Positions 50,978 to 60,188 of a DNA stretch of 64,000 bases are shown in pieces. This DNA is from Betaproteobacteria bacterium (GTDB lineage: Bacteria; Pseudomonadota; Gammaproteobacteria; Burkholderiales; Rhodocyclaceae). Positions within the stretch are counted from its first letter, which is position 1, and each line of letters starts with the position of its first letter. The translations under genes were made by a program, and so were the position numbers. The notes beneath the pieces were generated by a model. It did not search any database, was not told where the DNA came from, and worked only from the letters and a program-made list of their open reading frames with translations. Location: positions 124,001 to 188,000 of the forward strand of contig JADJBM010000009.1 in the NCBI GenBank assembly GCA_016703785.1, read 5' to 3'.

Positions 50978-51253
50978 TCAGTTGCGGGGCGGGCGATCGC
51001 GGTAGACTTCGCGGCCATGCTCGCGGATGTCGCGCCGCAATTGCTGGCGTTCTTCCGGCGTCAGCCGGCCGGGGCGGCTCTCGCCGTCCCCGCGCTCCCG
51101 CTGGCGGTGATGGAATGTCTGATCCTGCCGTTGTTCGCGTTGCTGCTGGTAACGTTCGTTGCGCCGCGAGGAATCCCCTGAAGGCTGCGCATGCGCCTGG
51201 ACACTGACTGCCAGAACGCACAGTACGCCCGCAATTGAAACCAGAGGTTTCAT
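50978..51253 (-). CDS. small secreted Arg/Gln-rich protein, 91 aa
   Basis: Signal peptide MKPLVSIAGVLCVLAVSVQAHA, then a very hydrophilic body (RRNERYQQQREQRQDQTF) and a conserved-looking end RLTPEERQQLRRDIREHGREVY. The LTPEERxQLRRDI motif is a recurrent small-protein module in betaproteobacteria and faintly recalls the LTxxQ motif of CpxP/Spy periplasmic chaperones, without being a clear match. AGGAG precedes the ATG at 51253. Confidence 0.65.
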   Translation of the reverse strand: MKPLVSIAGVLCVLAVSVQAHAQPSGDSSRRNERYQQQREQRQDQTFHHRQRERGDGESRPGRLTPEERQQLRRDIREHGREVYRDRPPRN

Positions 51254-51296
51254 CCGTTCCAACTCCTGTCCTTGCGGGTGTTCTTCATCCTTGGCT

Positions 51297-51893
51297 TCAG
51301 AAACGCTGTTCGGCGTCATGCCTCTCCTGGTAAATATGCTGACTCGCCACGCGCTGGTCCTGCCTCAAATCCTGGCGCTCGTTGCGCGTCAGCACGCCAT
51401 CCGACTTGTACTGGCGTTCCTCGGCACGGATAGCCTTCTGTTCGCCGCGCAGGTCCTGCGTTTCCTGCCGCGTCAGGCTGCCGTCGCGAATTCCATCGCG
51501 CATTCGATCGCGCTGGTTGTGTTGGCGCGCATTCACGCCCGGATCGCGCCTGACGCTATTTTGCCAGCCCTGGCGCTGCTGTCCATCGTGTTTTTCATCG
51601 TAGATGTGTCGGCTGGCCCGGTTCTGATCGTGACGCAGATCGGCCCGCTCGGCACGGGACAGATGTCCGTCCGACAAGTAGCGGCGTTCCTCCCGCCGGA
51701 TGTGGCGCTGTTCGCCCTCTAGACGGCGAACCTCGCTCCGTGTCAAGTCGCCGGAACGGACTCCTTGGCCGATGCGCTGCTGCTGGTGTTGCCGAGCATT
51801 GATCCCGGGGTCGTGAGGGCGTGCCTGGGCAGGCGCCGACAGCCAAAGCGTGGCCATTCCGGCTAGAAGCATGCTGACGAACAAGGGTTTCAT
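51297..51893 (-). CDS. secreted protein with two about 90-residue EF-hand-like repeats
   Basis: A 198-residue protein with a signal peptide to about Ala24. The mature part is a tandem duplication (residues 28-107 and 117-197). Each copy contains DPG(I/V)NARQH, GEQ..IR.EER.Y and HIY.E.HD. Within the copies, a short motif of the type (S/D)G.L(T/S)R.E...L occurs four times, at residues 47-58, 75-86, 137-148 and 165-176. These resemble halves of calcium-binding EF hands but lack most acidic ligands. Predicted periplasmic. GAGGAG precedes the ATG; longer frames are rejected. Divergent from ompR. Confidence 0.72.
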   Translation of the reverse strand: MKPLFVSMLLAGMATLWLSAPAQARPHDPGINARQHQQQRIGQGVRSGDLTRSEVRRLEGEQRHIRREERRYLSDGHLSRAERADLRHDQNRASRHIYDEKHDGQQRQGWQNSVRRDPGVNARQHNQRDRMRDGIRDGSLTRQETQDLRGEQKAIRAEERQYKSDGVLTRNERQDLRQDQRVASQHIYQERHDAEQRF

Positions 51894-51969
51894 TTCTTTC
51901 TCCTCAAAAGGATGGATGTTCTGTTTCTCTACGCCCATACGTTCAGGCGTTGGAGGCATCCTAGGCGGC

Positions 51970-52011
51970 GTTTGTAAATGGTCTGTGTTGAAACCGGGAA
52001 AGTTTGTAAAT
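51970..52011. promoter_or_regulatory. 10-bp direct repeat GTTTGTAAAT x2, 32-bp spacing, between ompR and the secreted-protein genes
   Basis: Identical copies at 51970-51979 and 52002-52011, start-to-start 32 bp, about three helical turns. OmpR/CpxR-type regulators bind direct repeats (for CpxR, GTAAA tandems), so this is a candidate operator for the adjacent response regulator. The whole gap (51894-52102) shows no gene. A -10-like TAGGAT for the minus strand lies at 51958-51963. Confidence 0.45.
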
Positions 52012-52102
52012 CTTTGTTGCGGCCGGCGCTGCCGGCAACATGCGCTTACCAACCGGGCCATATCGACTGGAAAGCCGGCGGCGCTCCCGGTAGGATTCGC
52101 CC

Positions 52103-52828
52103 ATGATTGAAAACAGACAGAAAATTCTCGTCGTAGACGATGATCAACGGCTGCGTGAGTTGCTCAACCGTTATTTGGGCGGGCAGGGTTTTGCCGTAAA
52201 GGCCGTAGATGGTGCGGTCGCCATGGACAAGGCGCTGACCCGGGAAGGCTTCGACCTGATCGTGCTTGACCTCATGATGCCTGGAGAGGACGGGCTGTCC
52301 ATCTGCCGCAGGCTGCGCGGCAGCAAGAACACCGTACCGATCATCATGCTCACCGCCAAAGGCGACGAAATCGACCGCATCGTCGGCCTGGAAATGGGCG
52401 CCGACGACTACCTGCCTAAGCCCTTCAATCCGCGCGAACTGGTGGCACGGATCCACGCCGTGCTGCGCCGGCGCGCCGCGCCCCTCCCGGGAGGGGCGCC
52501 CGCTGTGGAAGAAGGCGAGGTCCGCTTCGGCTCGGTTTGCGTCAACCTCGCCACCCGAAACCTGGCCCGCAAGGGCGAGGAGCATGCCCTGACCACCGGC
52601 GAATTCGCCGTGCTCAAGGCGCTGCTGCTCCACCCGCGCCAGCCGCTCTCGCGCGACAAGCTGATGGAACTGGCGCGTGGCCGCGAATACGAAGTCTTCG
52701 ATCGCGCCATCGACGTGCAGATTTCGCGTCTGCGCAAGCTGGTCGAGGAGGATCCATCCAAGCCACGCTACATCCAGACCGTCTGGGGCTTCGGCTACGT
52801 ATTTGTTCCAGACGGCCAACAACAGTGA
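52103..52828 (+). CDS. ompR: OmpR-family response regulator
   Basis: A 241-residue regulator: receiver domain with DDD acidic pocket (12-14), phospho-acceptor Asp56 (VLDLMMPGEDG), conserved Thr/Lys (TAK, PKPFNPREL), then a winged-helix output domain ending IQTVWGFGYVFVPDG. The sequence is strongly OmpR-like (SKNTVPIIMLTAKGDEIDRI in parts). Its stop overlaps the GTG start of the kinase gene, so both are co-translated. The nearest candidate targets are the divergently encoded secreted proteins. Confidence 0.9.
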   Translation: MIENRQKILVVDDDQRLRELLNRYLGGQGFAVKAVDGAVAMDKALTREGFDLIVLDLMMPGEDGLSICRRLRGSKNTVPIIMLTAKGDEIDRIVGLEMGADDYLPKPFNPRELVARIHAVLRRRAAPLPGGAPAVEEGEVRFGSVCVNLATRNLARKGEEHALTTGEFAVLKALLLHPRQPLSRDKLMELARGREYEVFDRAIDVQISRLRKLVEEDPSKPRYIQTVWGFGYVFVPDGQQQ

Positions 52829-54135
52829 AAGTGCTTCCCAAAAGCCTGCTCTGGCGCACCTTCCTCCTGCTCGCCCTGCTGATGGTGCTATCCGTCATAG
52901 CCTGGGCGGCAATATTCGCCAGCTTGCAGCGCGAGCCGCGCGCACGGCAACTGGCCCAGATGGTAGTCAGCATCGTCAATCTCAGCCGCAGCGCCCTCGT
53001 TACGGCGCAGCCCGACAAGCGGCGCGAACTGCTCCTTGAGCTTTCCGACAAGGAGGGCATCCGCATCTACCCGGTCGATGACGACGAGCTCGTCGCGCCG
53101 CTGCCCGAGAACGCCCCTCACCTCCAACTGGTCGCACAAGAGGTACGCGCCAAACTGGGTGCAGAGACACGCTTCAGCTTGGCGCGTGACGAGGAAGACG
53201 GCTTCTGGGTCAGCTTCCGCATCCAGGACGACGAGTACTGGTTGATGTTGCCGCGAGAGCGCGTCGAGCGAAAGCTACCTCTGCAATGGCTGGGCTGGGG
53301 ATCTGCCGCCCTGCTGCTGGCGCTCGCCGGCGCTTACCTCATCATGTTTCGCGTGACGCGTCCGCTCAAAACGCTGGCCGATGCGGCACGCGATATCGGC
53401 CGTGGACGCCATCCTGCGCCGCTGACGGAAACCGGTCCGGACGAGATCCGCAGCGTGACGCACGCCTTCAACCAGATGTCGTACGACCTTACCCGTCTCG
53501 ACGACGACCGCGCCCTGATTCTCGCCGGCATCTCGCACGATTTGCGCACGCCGCTCACGCGATTGCGGCTCGCCGCCGAGATGAGTGCCGACGCTGCCGC
53601 ACGGGACGGCATCAGCGCCGACATCGACGAGATGGACAAGATCATCGGCCAGTTCCTCGACTTCGCCCGCGACACCGAAGGTGAGCCGCCGGAACCGACC
53701 GACCTCAACAGCGTCATCGCCCACATCGCCGCGCCCCTGCAACGGCGCGGCGCCCGCATCGAACTGCGGCTGGCCGAGCTGCGACCGCTCATGCTGCGCC
53801 CGCTCGCCCTGCTCCGCCTCGTCTCCAATCTCATCAACAACGCCCTGCGCCACGGCGGCGAGACGACCGCAGTCGAGGTGGCAACGCGTCGCGAAGGGGA
53901 CCGAATCGTGCTGGACGTGCTTGACCGCGGGCCGGGCATTCCAGAAGATGAAGCCGAGCGCCTCAAGCTGCCTTTCACCCGACTTGAGGCGGCGCGCACC
54001 GGCGCTTCCGGCGCTGGACTGGGCCTCGCCATCGTCAACCGAGTGGTGCAAGGCCATGGCGGACGCTTCGATCTGTTGCCGCGCGAGGGCGGCGGACTGA
54101 TCGCCCGCGTCACTCTGCCGGCCAATCAGGCCTGA
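52825..54135 (+). CDS. envZ: EnvZ-like sensor histidine kinase
   Basis: A 436-residue membrane kinase. Two transmembrane helices (about 10-33 and 158-178) flank a periplasmic sensor region of about 120 residues. Then a HAMP domain (about 178-230), the H-box AGISHDLRTPLTRLRL with His238, N-box NLINNALRHGG and G-boxes DRGPGIPEDEA and GAGLGLAIV. The GTG at 52825 overlaps the ompR stop (GTGA) and gives the expected N-terminus MKVLPKSLLWRTF. The last 10 bp overlap the converging transporter gene. Confidence 0.9.
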   Translation: MKVLPKSLLWRTFLLLALLMVLSVIAWAAIFASLQREPRARQLAQMVVSIVNLSRSALVTAQPDKRRELLLELSDKEGIRIYPVDDDELVAPLPENAPHLQLVAQEVRAKLGAETRFSLARDEEDGFWVSFRIQDDEYWLMLPRERVERKLPLQWLGWGSAALLLALAGAYLIMFRVTRPLKTLADAARDIGRGRHPAPLTETGPDEIRSVTHAFNQMSYDLTRLDDDRALILAGISHDLRTPLTRLRLAAEMSADAAARDGISADIDEMDKIIGQFLDFARDTEGEPPEPTDLNSVIAHIAAPLQRRGARIELRLAELRPLMLRPLALLRLVSNLINNALRHGGETTAVEVATRREGDRIVLDVLDRGPGIPEDEAERLKLPFTRLEAARTGASGAGLGLAIVNRVVQGHGGRFDLLPREGGGLIARVTLPANQA

Positions 54136-55238
54136 AGGTCGGCTGCGGCCTGTTGTGTCCTGAGCCGGCGTGCGTGTGCGTAGCGCGCCTGCAGACGCGG
54201 GTCGGTGACAATCAGGCCGACCGTCTCGCCCACCACCATCGCGATGCCCAGCAACGGCAGCACCAGCATCAGTCCCGCCACGCCCGCCACGGCCCCGCCG
54301 ACAAAGATCATCAGAACGGTGAGCAGCGGATGCATGCGCAGACTGCGACCGATGGTGAGCGGCATGAAAACGAAATCGTCGAGCAGCCGCACCAGGAGAA
54401 AGACGATGATGGCGCCATAGGCCATCCACGGATCGAGGGGAAAGTCCGTTGCGGCCACCAGCACTACCAGCAGGCAGCCGAGAATGGACCCAACATAGGG
54501 CACCCACGCCAGGACCGCGCAAACGAGGCCGAGCATCAGCGCGCCAGAAAGCCCAATCACCCACAGGCCGACCGCCAGCGCGATGGTATCGAGGATGGTC
54601 AGGTTGATCAGCCCCTGGAAATAGGCGCGCGCGGTCTTGTCCATTTCATGGATCAGATAAAGCGTGCGTTCAAAAAAGGCGTTGGGCACGGCATTGCCGA
54701 TGAATTTCGTGAAGCGGCGTCCATCGCGAAGGAAGAAGAAGGCGAGAAACGGCGCCAGCAGCAGCGAAGGCAGCCAGGCAGCCACAGTCAGGACGAAATC
54801 GGCAAGATGGCGCTGGGCAAAGGTTTCGGTAAAACCGGCCATCTGCTCGCTGACATTGCGGCTCAGGCTGGCACGCTCGAGAAAAGAGAACTGTGTTTCC
54901 AGCCCTGCCATCGTCTTCTGCAACAGGAGGCTGCCGCCCTCGACATAGCGCGCCAGCGACACCTGCCAGCCGACCGCGTGCGAACTGATCCAGGGAAACA
55001 AAAGGGCCACGCAGATCAGCAGGAGCAGGATGAAGCCGCCACCGGTGATGGCGGCGGCAGATTTGCGGCTGAAGCCGTGCAGCACCAGGCGGTGCGTCGC
55101 CGGCTGCAGGAAGTAGTAGATGATCAGTGCAAGCAGGAAAGGCACCACCAGCCAGAGTATCTTCTTGAAGAGAAAAAGCAGCAGACAAGTCGAAACGATG
55201 ATGCCGATCCAGACGACCGGCCCTGAGCTGCGGTTCAT
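54126..55238 (-). CDS. AI-2E family transporter (PerM-like)
   Basis: A 370-residue polytopic membrane protein with about eight hydrophobic segments: a pair near the N-terminus, LLLICVALLFPWISSHAV, LLLAPFLAFFFLRDGRRF (the family signature), and a C-terminal block with LLVRLLDDFVFMPLTIGRSL and MIFVGGAVAGVAGLMLVLPL. Family members include TqsA (autoinducer-2 export) and Na+/H+ antiporters, so the substrate is open. The start overlaps the end of the cyclic-nucleotide-binding gene upstream. Confidence 0.85.
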   Translation of the reverse strand: MNRSSGPVVWIGIIVSTCLLLFLFKKILWLVVPFLLALIIYYFLQPATHRLVLHGFSRKSAAAITGGGFILLLLICVALLFPWISSHAVGWQVSLARYVEGGSLLLQKTMAGLETQFSFLERASLSRNVSEQMAGFTETFAQRHLADFVLTVAAWLPSLLLAPFLAFFFLRDGRRFTKFIGNAVPNAFFERTLYLIHEMDKTARAYFQGLINLTILDTIALAVGLWVIGLSGALMLGLVCAVLAWVPYVGSILGCLLVVLVAATDFPLDPWMAYGAIIVFLLVRLLDDFVFMPLTIGRSLRMHPLLTVLMIFVGGAVAGVAGLMLVLPLLGIAMVVGETVGLIVTDPRLQARYAHARRLRTQQAAADLQA

Positions 55239-55708
55239 TCGGACTGGCTCCCCGGCGCGGTGACGGTTTCGCGCAGGCGCTGGCCGATGTGGCGTGCCAG
55301 TTGCAGGGATATTTTCGAGGCGATGACGGCATGGGTTTCCAGCAGACCGAGGAAGTCGGCGCGGAACAGCACCGCCAGCGTGCAGTTTTCCGCCGCGCGC
55401 GCCTGCGCAGCGCGCGGCGAATTATCGAGCAGCGCCAGTTCGCCGAAGAGACGGCTGGGGCCCAGTTCCGCAATCTTGCCTTCCGTCGGCCGGCCCTGGC
55501 GACAGATCAATACCTTGCCGGATTCGATGATGTAGAGCGCCTGACCCTCTTCACCCTGGTCGAAGATCACTTCGTCCTGCAGATAGTTACGTTCGTGCAG
55601 AAGGCCATCCACCGTCTTCAGCTCGCGCGGACTCAGGGTTGAAAAAAGCGACAGCGCCCGCAGCTGTTTCAGGCGGGGAGAATCTTCCTCTTTGCTGAAA
55701 AGAAACAT
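55235..55708 (-). CDS. cyclic nucleotide-binding domain protein
   Basis: A 157-residue single-domain protein with a cNMP-binding fold: FDQGEEGQALYIIESGKVLI (barrel strands) and the phosphate-binding cassette FGELALLDNSPRAAQARA. There is no DNA-binding domain, so it is not a CRP-type regulator. It overlaps the AI-2E transporter gene by 4 nt, so it may gate that transporter in response to a nucleotide. That is inference from gene order. Confidence 0.85.
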   Translation of the reverse strand: MFLFSKEEDSPRLKQLRALSLFSTLSPRELKTVDGLLHERNYLQDEVIFDQGEEGQALYIIESGKVLICRQGRPTEGKIAELGPSRLFGELALLDNSPRAAQARAAENCTLAVLFRADFLGLLETHAVIASKISLQLARHIGQRLRETVTAPGSQSE

Positions 55709-55839
55709 GACTGCCTAACCCTCTCTATCCAATTCCAAGCCTCTTCGGGCAGTTCGCATTTGGTGTATTGTTGTGACAAACTGAAATCAGATTTCCTTGC
55801 CGTCCGCAATAAGTCTAGCATCTTCAAGGGAGTAGCCAT

Positions 55840-56280
55840 ATGACCACAACTTGGATTCTTGTCGCCAACGCCAGCCAAGCGAAGCTGTATTCCAACAACG
55901 GTCCAAAGAAAGGCCTCCAACTGCTGAAGGAGCTGAAGCATCCGGAAAGCCGCGAGAAGGCATCGGATCTCGTCAGCGACAGGCCAGGCCAGATGCACAG
56001 CCCGGGAACCGGTCATCGCGCCAGCCAGCCGAAGACCGACCCGAAAACCAACGAAGCGCGCAATTTTGCCCAGGAACTGGCGCGCGAACTGAACCATGGC
56101 CGCAGCAGCGGCCAGATCGAACGCCTCATTCTGGTCGCCCCGCCCGCTTTCATGGGCTTGCTCAACGAGAAGCTCGACGGTCCCACTGCACATCTGGTGA
56201 CGGATCGCTTCGAGAAGGACTATACGAAGTCTGCCGAAAAGGAACTCGCCGGGCACCTCGAATCCTGCATTTTCCTCTGA
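55840..56280 (+). CDS. host attachment family protein
   Basis: A 146-residue soluble protein of the 'protein required for attachment to host cells' family (PF10116-like): start TTTWILVANASQAKLYSN, middle KELKHPESREKASDLVSDRPG and LVAPPAFMGLLNEKL with a C-terminal DRFEKDYTK. The name comes from an Agrobacterium study; homologues occur in many free-living bacteria, so a host role should not be assumed here. The start is preceded by AAGGGAG. Confidence 0.85.
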   Translation: MTTTWILVANASQAKLYSNNGPKKGLQLLKELKHPESREKASDLVSDRPGQMHSPGTGHRASQPKTDPKTNEARNFAQELARELNHGRSSGQIERLILVAPPAFMGLLNEKLDGPTAHLVTDRFEKDYTKSAEKELAGHLESCIFL

Positions 56281-56287
56281 TCAGCCT

Positions 56288-56818
56288 TCAGTCTTCGGGA
56301 ATGTCGGCGTCCGGAAAAAGAACGTCGGTGTAGCCGAACCGGGTAAAGTCGCGGATGCGCATAGGGTAGAGGATGCCGTCAAGGTGGTCGCACTCATGCT
56401 GCACCACACGGGCGTGGAAATCCGTCGCCTCGCGTTCGATCAGCGTGCCTTCGACGTCGAAACCGCGATATCCCAGGCGCGACCAGCGCGGCACCATGCC
56501 GCGCAGGCCAGGCACCGACAGGCAACCTTCCCATCCCTCCTCCAGGGCTTCGGAGAGCGGTGTCAATACCGGATTGACCAGGATGGTAAACGGCACCGGC
56601 TCAGCCTGCGGGTAACGCGGATTCGACTCGAAGCCGAAGATCACTACGCGCAGGCTGACGCCGATCTGCGGCGCCGCCAGCCCCGCCCCATTGGCAGCGC
56701 GCATGGTGTCCTGCATGTCGCCGATCAGCGCGTGCAGCTCCGGCGTGCCGAAGGCCTCCACCGGGCGGGAGGCCTGCAGCAGGCGCGGGTCGCCCATCTT
56801 GAGGATGTCCCTGATCAC
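56288..56818 (-). CDS. def: peptide deformylase
   Basis: Removes the formyl group from nascent proteins. All three motifs are present in 176 residues: GAGLAAPQIG (about 44), EGCLSVPG (about 97) and QHECDHLDGILY (about 138), with the metal ligands Cys and two His. The form DILKMGDPRLLQ and the C-terminal tail resemble the second, non-tRNA-formyltransferase-linked deformylase type; no fmt is nearby. Overlaps the upstream phosphorylase gene by 4 nt. Confidence 0.94.
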   Translation of the reverse strand: MIRDILKMGDPRLLQASRPVEAFGTPELHALIGDMQDTMRAANGAGLAAPQIGVSLRVVIFGFESNPRYPQAEPVPFTILVNPVLTPLSEALEEGWEGCLSVPGLRGMVPRWSRLGYRGFDVEGTLIEREATDFHARVVQHECDHLDGILYPMRIRDFTRFGYTDVLFPDADIPED

Positions 56819-57558
56819 TTGCCGTCGATGCAGATCATTTCGATGATGCGGCGGACCCGCCCCATGGTTTCACGAAGAATGTCCTCCAGGCTGGCGAACT
56901 GGATGCCCTGCTTGCTATCGCCGCGCCCGGCGGCGTGGTTGGCAACCACCGTGAGGGCGGCATAGGGCAACTCCAGTTCGCGAGCCAGGGCGGCCTCCGG
57001 CATGCCCGTCATGCCGACGATGTCCACCCCGTCGCGCTCGAGGCGGTTGATTTCCGCCGCCGTCTCAAGACGCGGTCCCTGCGTTGCGGCATAAACGCTG
57101 CCGTCGACCACCGCCTGTCCGGCATCGCGCGCGGCCTCCAGCAGGGCGTGGCGCAGTTCGGGATCATAGGGTTGGGTAAAGTCGATGTGCACTACTGGCG
57201 CGTCGCCGCCTTCGTGGAAGGTGGCTTTCCGGCCCCAAGTGTAGTCGATGATCTGGTGCGGGATGACGATCGCGCCGGGGCTGAGGTCGGCGCGAATGCC
57301 GCCCACCGAAGCGATCGAGACGATGCAGGTTGCGCCCGCCTGCTTGAGTCCCCACAGGTTGGCGCAGTAGTTCACCTCATGTGGCGGGATGGTGTGGCCG
57401 TAGCCATGGCGCGCGATGAATACCGCTGGCTGTCCGCATAGGCGGCCGAAGGTCAGCGGCCCCGAAGGTTCGCCATAGGGCGTACGCACGACTTCGCGTC
57501 GCTCCACCGTCAAATTGGCCAATTGCGTGAGGCCACTACCACCGATAATCGCAAGCAT
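56815..57558 (-). CDS. S-methyl-5'-thioinosine / methylthioadenosine phosphorylase family
   Basis: A 247-residue PNP/MTAP-family phosphorylase: LAIIGGSGLTQL, GRLCGQPAVFIARHGYGHTIPPHEVNY in segments, IVSIASVGGIR, QGPRLETAAEI, and DIVGMTGMPEAALARELELPYA. The C-terminal base-contact segment reads VVANHAAGRGDS, with Asn where adenosine-specific MTAPs usually have Asp. This favours a 6-oxopurine such as methylthioinosine (the Pseudomonas MTIP type). The purine preference is inference. It is divergent from typA. Confidence 0.85.
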   Translation of the reverse strand: MLAIIGGSGLTQLANLTVERREVVRTPYGEPSGPLTFGRLCGQPAVFIARHGYGHTIPPHEVNYCANLWGLKQAGATCIVSIASVGGIRADLSPGAIVIPHQIIDYTWGRKATFHEGGDAPVVHIDFTQPYDPELRHALLEAARDAGQAVVDGSVYAATQGPRLETAAEINRLERDGVDIVGMTGMPEAALARELELPYAALTVVANHAAGRGDSKQGIQFASLEDILRETMGRVRRIIEMICIDGK

Positions 57559-57598
57559 ATGATTTTAATCAGTTTGTACGGTAATGCTGTTACAGGGA

Positions 57599-57607
57599 AT
57601 TCTAACA
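57599..57607 (-). promoter_or_regulatory. extended -10 promoter of the phosphorylase-def unit
   Basis: Minus strand TGT then TAGAAT (TGnTAGAAT), 41-49 nt before the ATG at 57558. No obvious -35. It shares the divergent gap with the typA promoter. Confidence 0.4.
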
Positions 57608-57633
57608 TGGGGATGAGGCAGGCTGCGCTAAGG

Positions 57634-57642
57634 TGTTATACT
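57634..57642 (+). promoter_or_regulatory. extended -10 promoter of typA
   Basis: TGT directly followed by TATACT (57637-57642) 30 nt before the typA ATG, a near-ideal extended -10. The -35 region at 17 bp (TGAGGC) is poor. Confidence 0.55.
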
Positions 57643-57671
57643 GTCGAACTTTTTTCATGCCGCACTGCACA

Positions 57672-59492
<1,821 letters not shown>

Positions 59493-59503
59493 GTCCCGCA
59501 GGC

Positions 59504-59629
59504 ATGCGGGGATTCCTGCGCCGGCACCGCCTGGCCCTGATCCTCGTCGCCGTCACCTTGGTCTTCTTCGTCATCGGCGCCTCGGCCCCGCGCACATCCA
59601 TTCCGCTGATGTGCAGGATTTACGGCTGA
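59504..59629 (+). CDS. 41-aa membrane mini-protein
   Basis: An ORF 11 nt after typA encodes MRGFLRRHRLALILVAVTLV... It has a basic N-terminus (RRHR), one hydrophobic helix of about 19 residues (ALILVAVTLVFFVIGASA) and a short tail ending CRIYG. The positive-inside start and single helix are typical of small inner-membrane proteins. The ribosome binding site (GCAGG) is weak. No homologue is recognised with certainty; it may be real and co-transcribed with typA. Confidence 0.42.
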   Translation: MRGFLRRHRLALILVAVTLVFFVIGASAPRTSIPLMCRIYG

Positions 59630-59639
59630 GGCCGGTTTC

Positions 59640-60188
59640 TCACACCCCCTTCACCGCATACACCGCCGGCAGGTTGCGCCAGGCGCCCTTGACGTCCATG
59701 CCGAAACCGAAGACATAGCGGTTGGGCAGGCGCACGCCGATGAAATCCGCGGTGACGGGCTTGGCCCGGCCGAGGTCCTTGTCGGCGAAGACGGCGATGC
59801 GGCACTCCTTCGCACCCTGCTCGAGCAGGCGCCGCTTCACTGCAGCGAGCGTAATGCCCTCGTCGAGTACGTCATCCACCACCAGCACGGTGCGGCCCGC
59901 AATGGGCGCACGAGGCGACACGATCCATGACAGCTCGCCGCCGGTGGTGGTATCGCCGTAGCGGGTGACGTGGAGATAATCGAATTCGAGAGGAAAGGCC
60001 AGCAGCGGCAGCAGCTGGCCGGTGAAGATCACCGCACCGCCCATGACGGACAGGACAAGCGGATGCGTGTCCCGCATCGCCGCCTCAATCTCGGCGGCAA
60101 CGCGCTGCACCGCGGCCGCCGCGTCCTGCGCGGAGACGACGAGATCGGCCTCGTCGTACACGCTCCGCGCCTCGTCTGCTGAGAGCAT
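59640..60188 (-). CDS. hpt: hypoxanthine-guanine phosphoribosyltransferase
   Basis: Purine salvage enzyme of 182 residues. The PRPP loop reads VLVVDDVLDEGITL (about 101-114), with LVLSVMGGAVIFTGQLL near 45, FDYLHVTRYGDTTTGG and a C-terminal VFGFGMDVKGAWRNLP. This fits the bacterial hpt group that accepts 6-oxopurines. Its ATG shares one base with the galU stop, so the two are co-translated at the distal end of the zipA-ligA-galU-hpt run. Confidence 0.88.
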   Translation of the reverse strand: MLSADEARSVYDEADLVVSAQDAAAAVQRVAAEIEAAMRDTHPLVLSVMGGAVIFTGQLLPLLAFPLEFDYLHVTRYGDTTTGGELSWIVSPRAPIAGRTVLVVDDVLDEGITLAAVKRRLLEQGAKECRIAVFADKDLGRAKPVTADFIGVRLPNRYVFGFGMDVKGAWRNLPAVYAVKGV

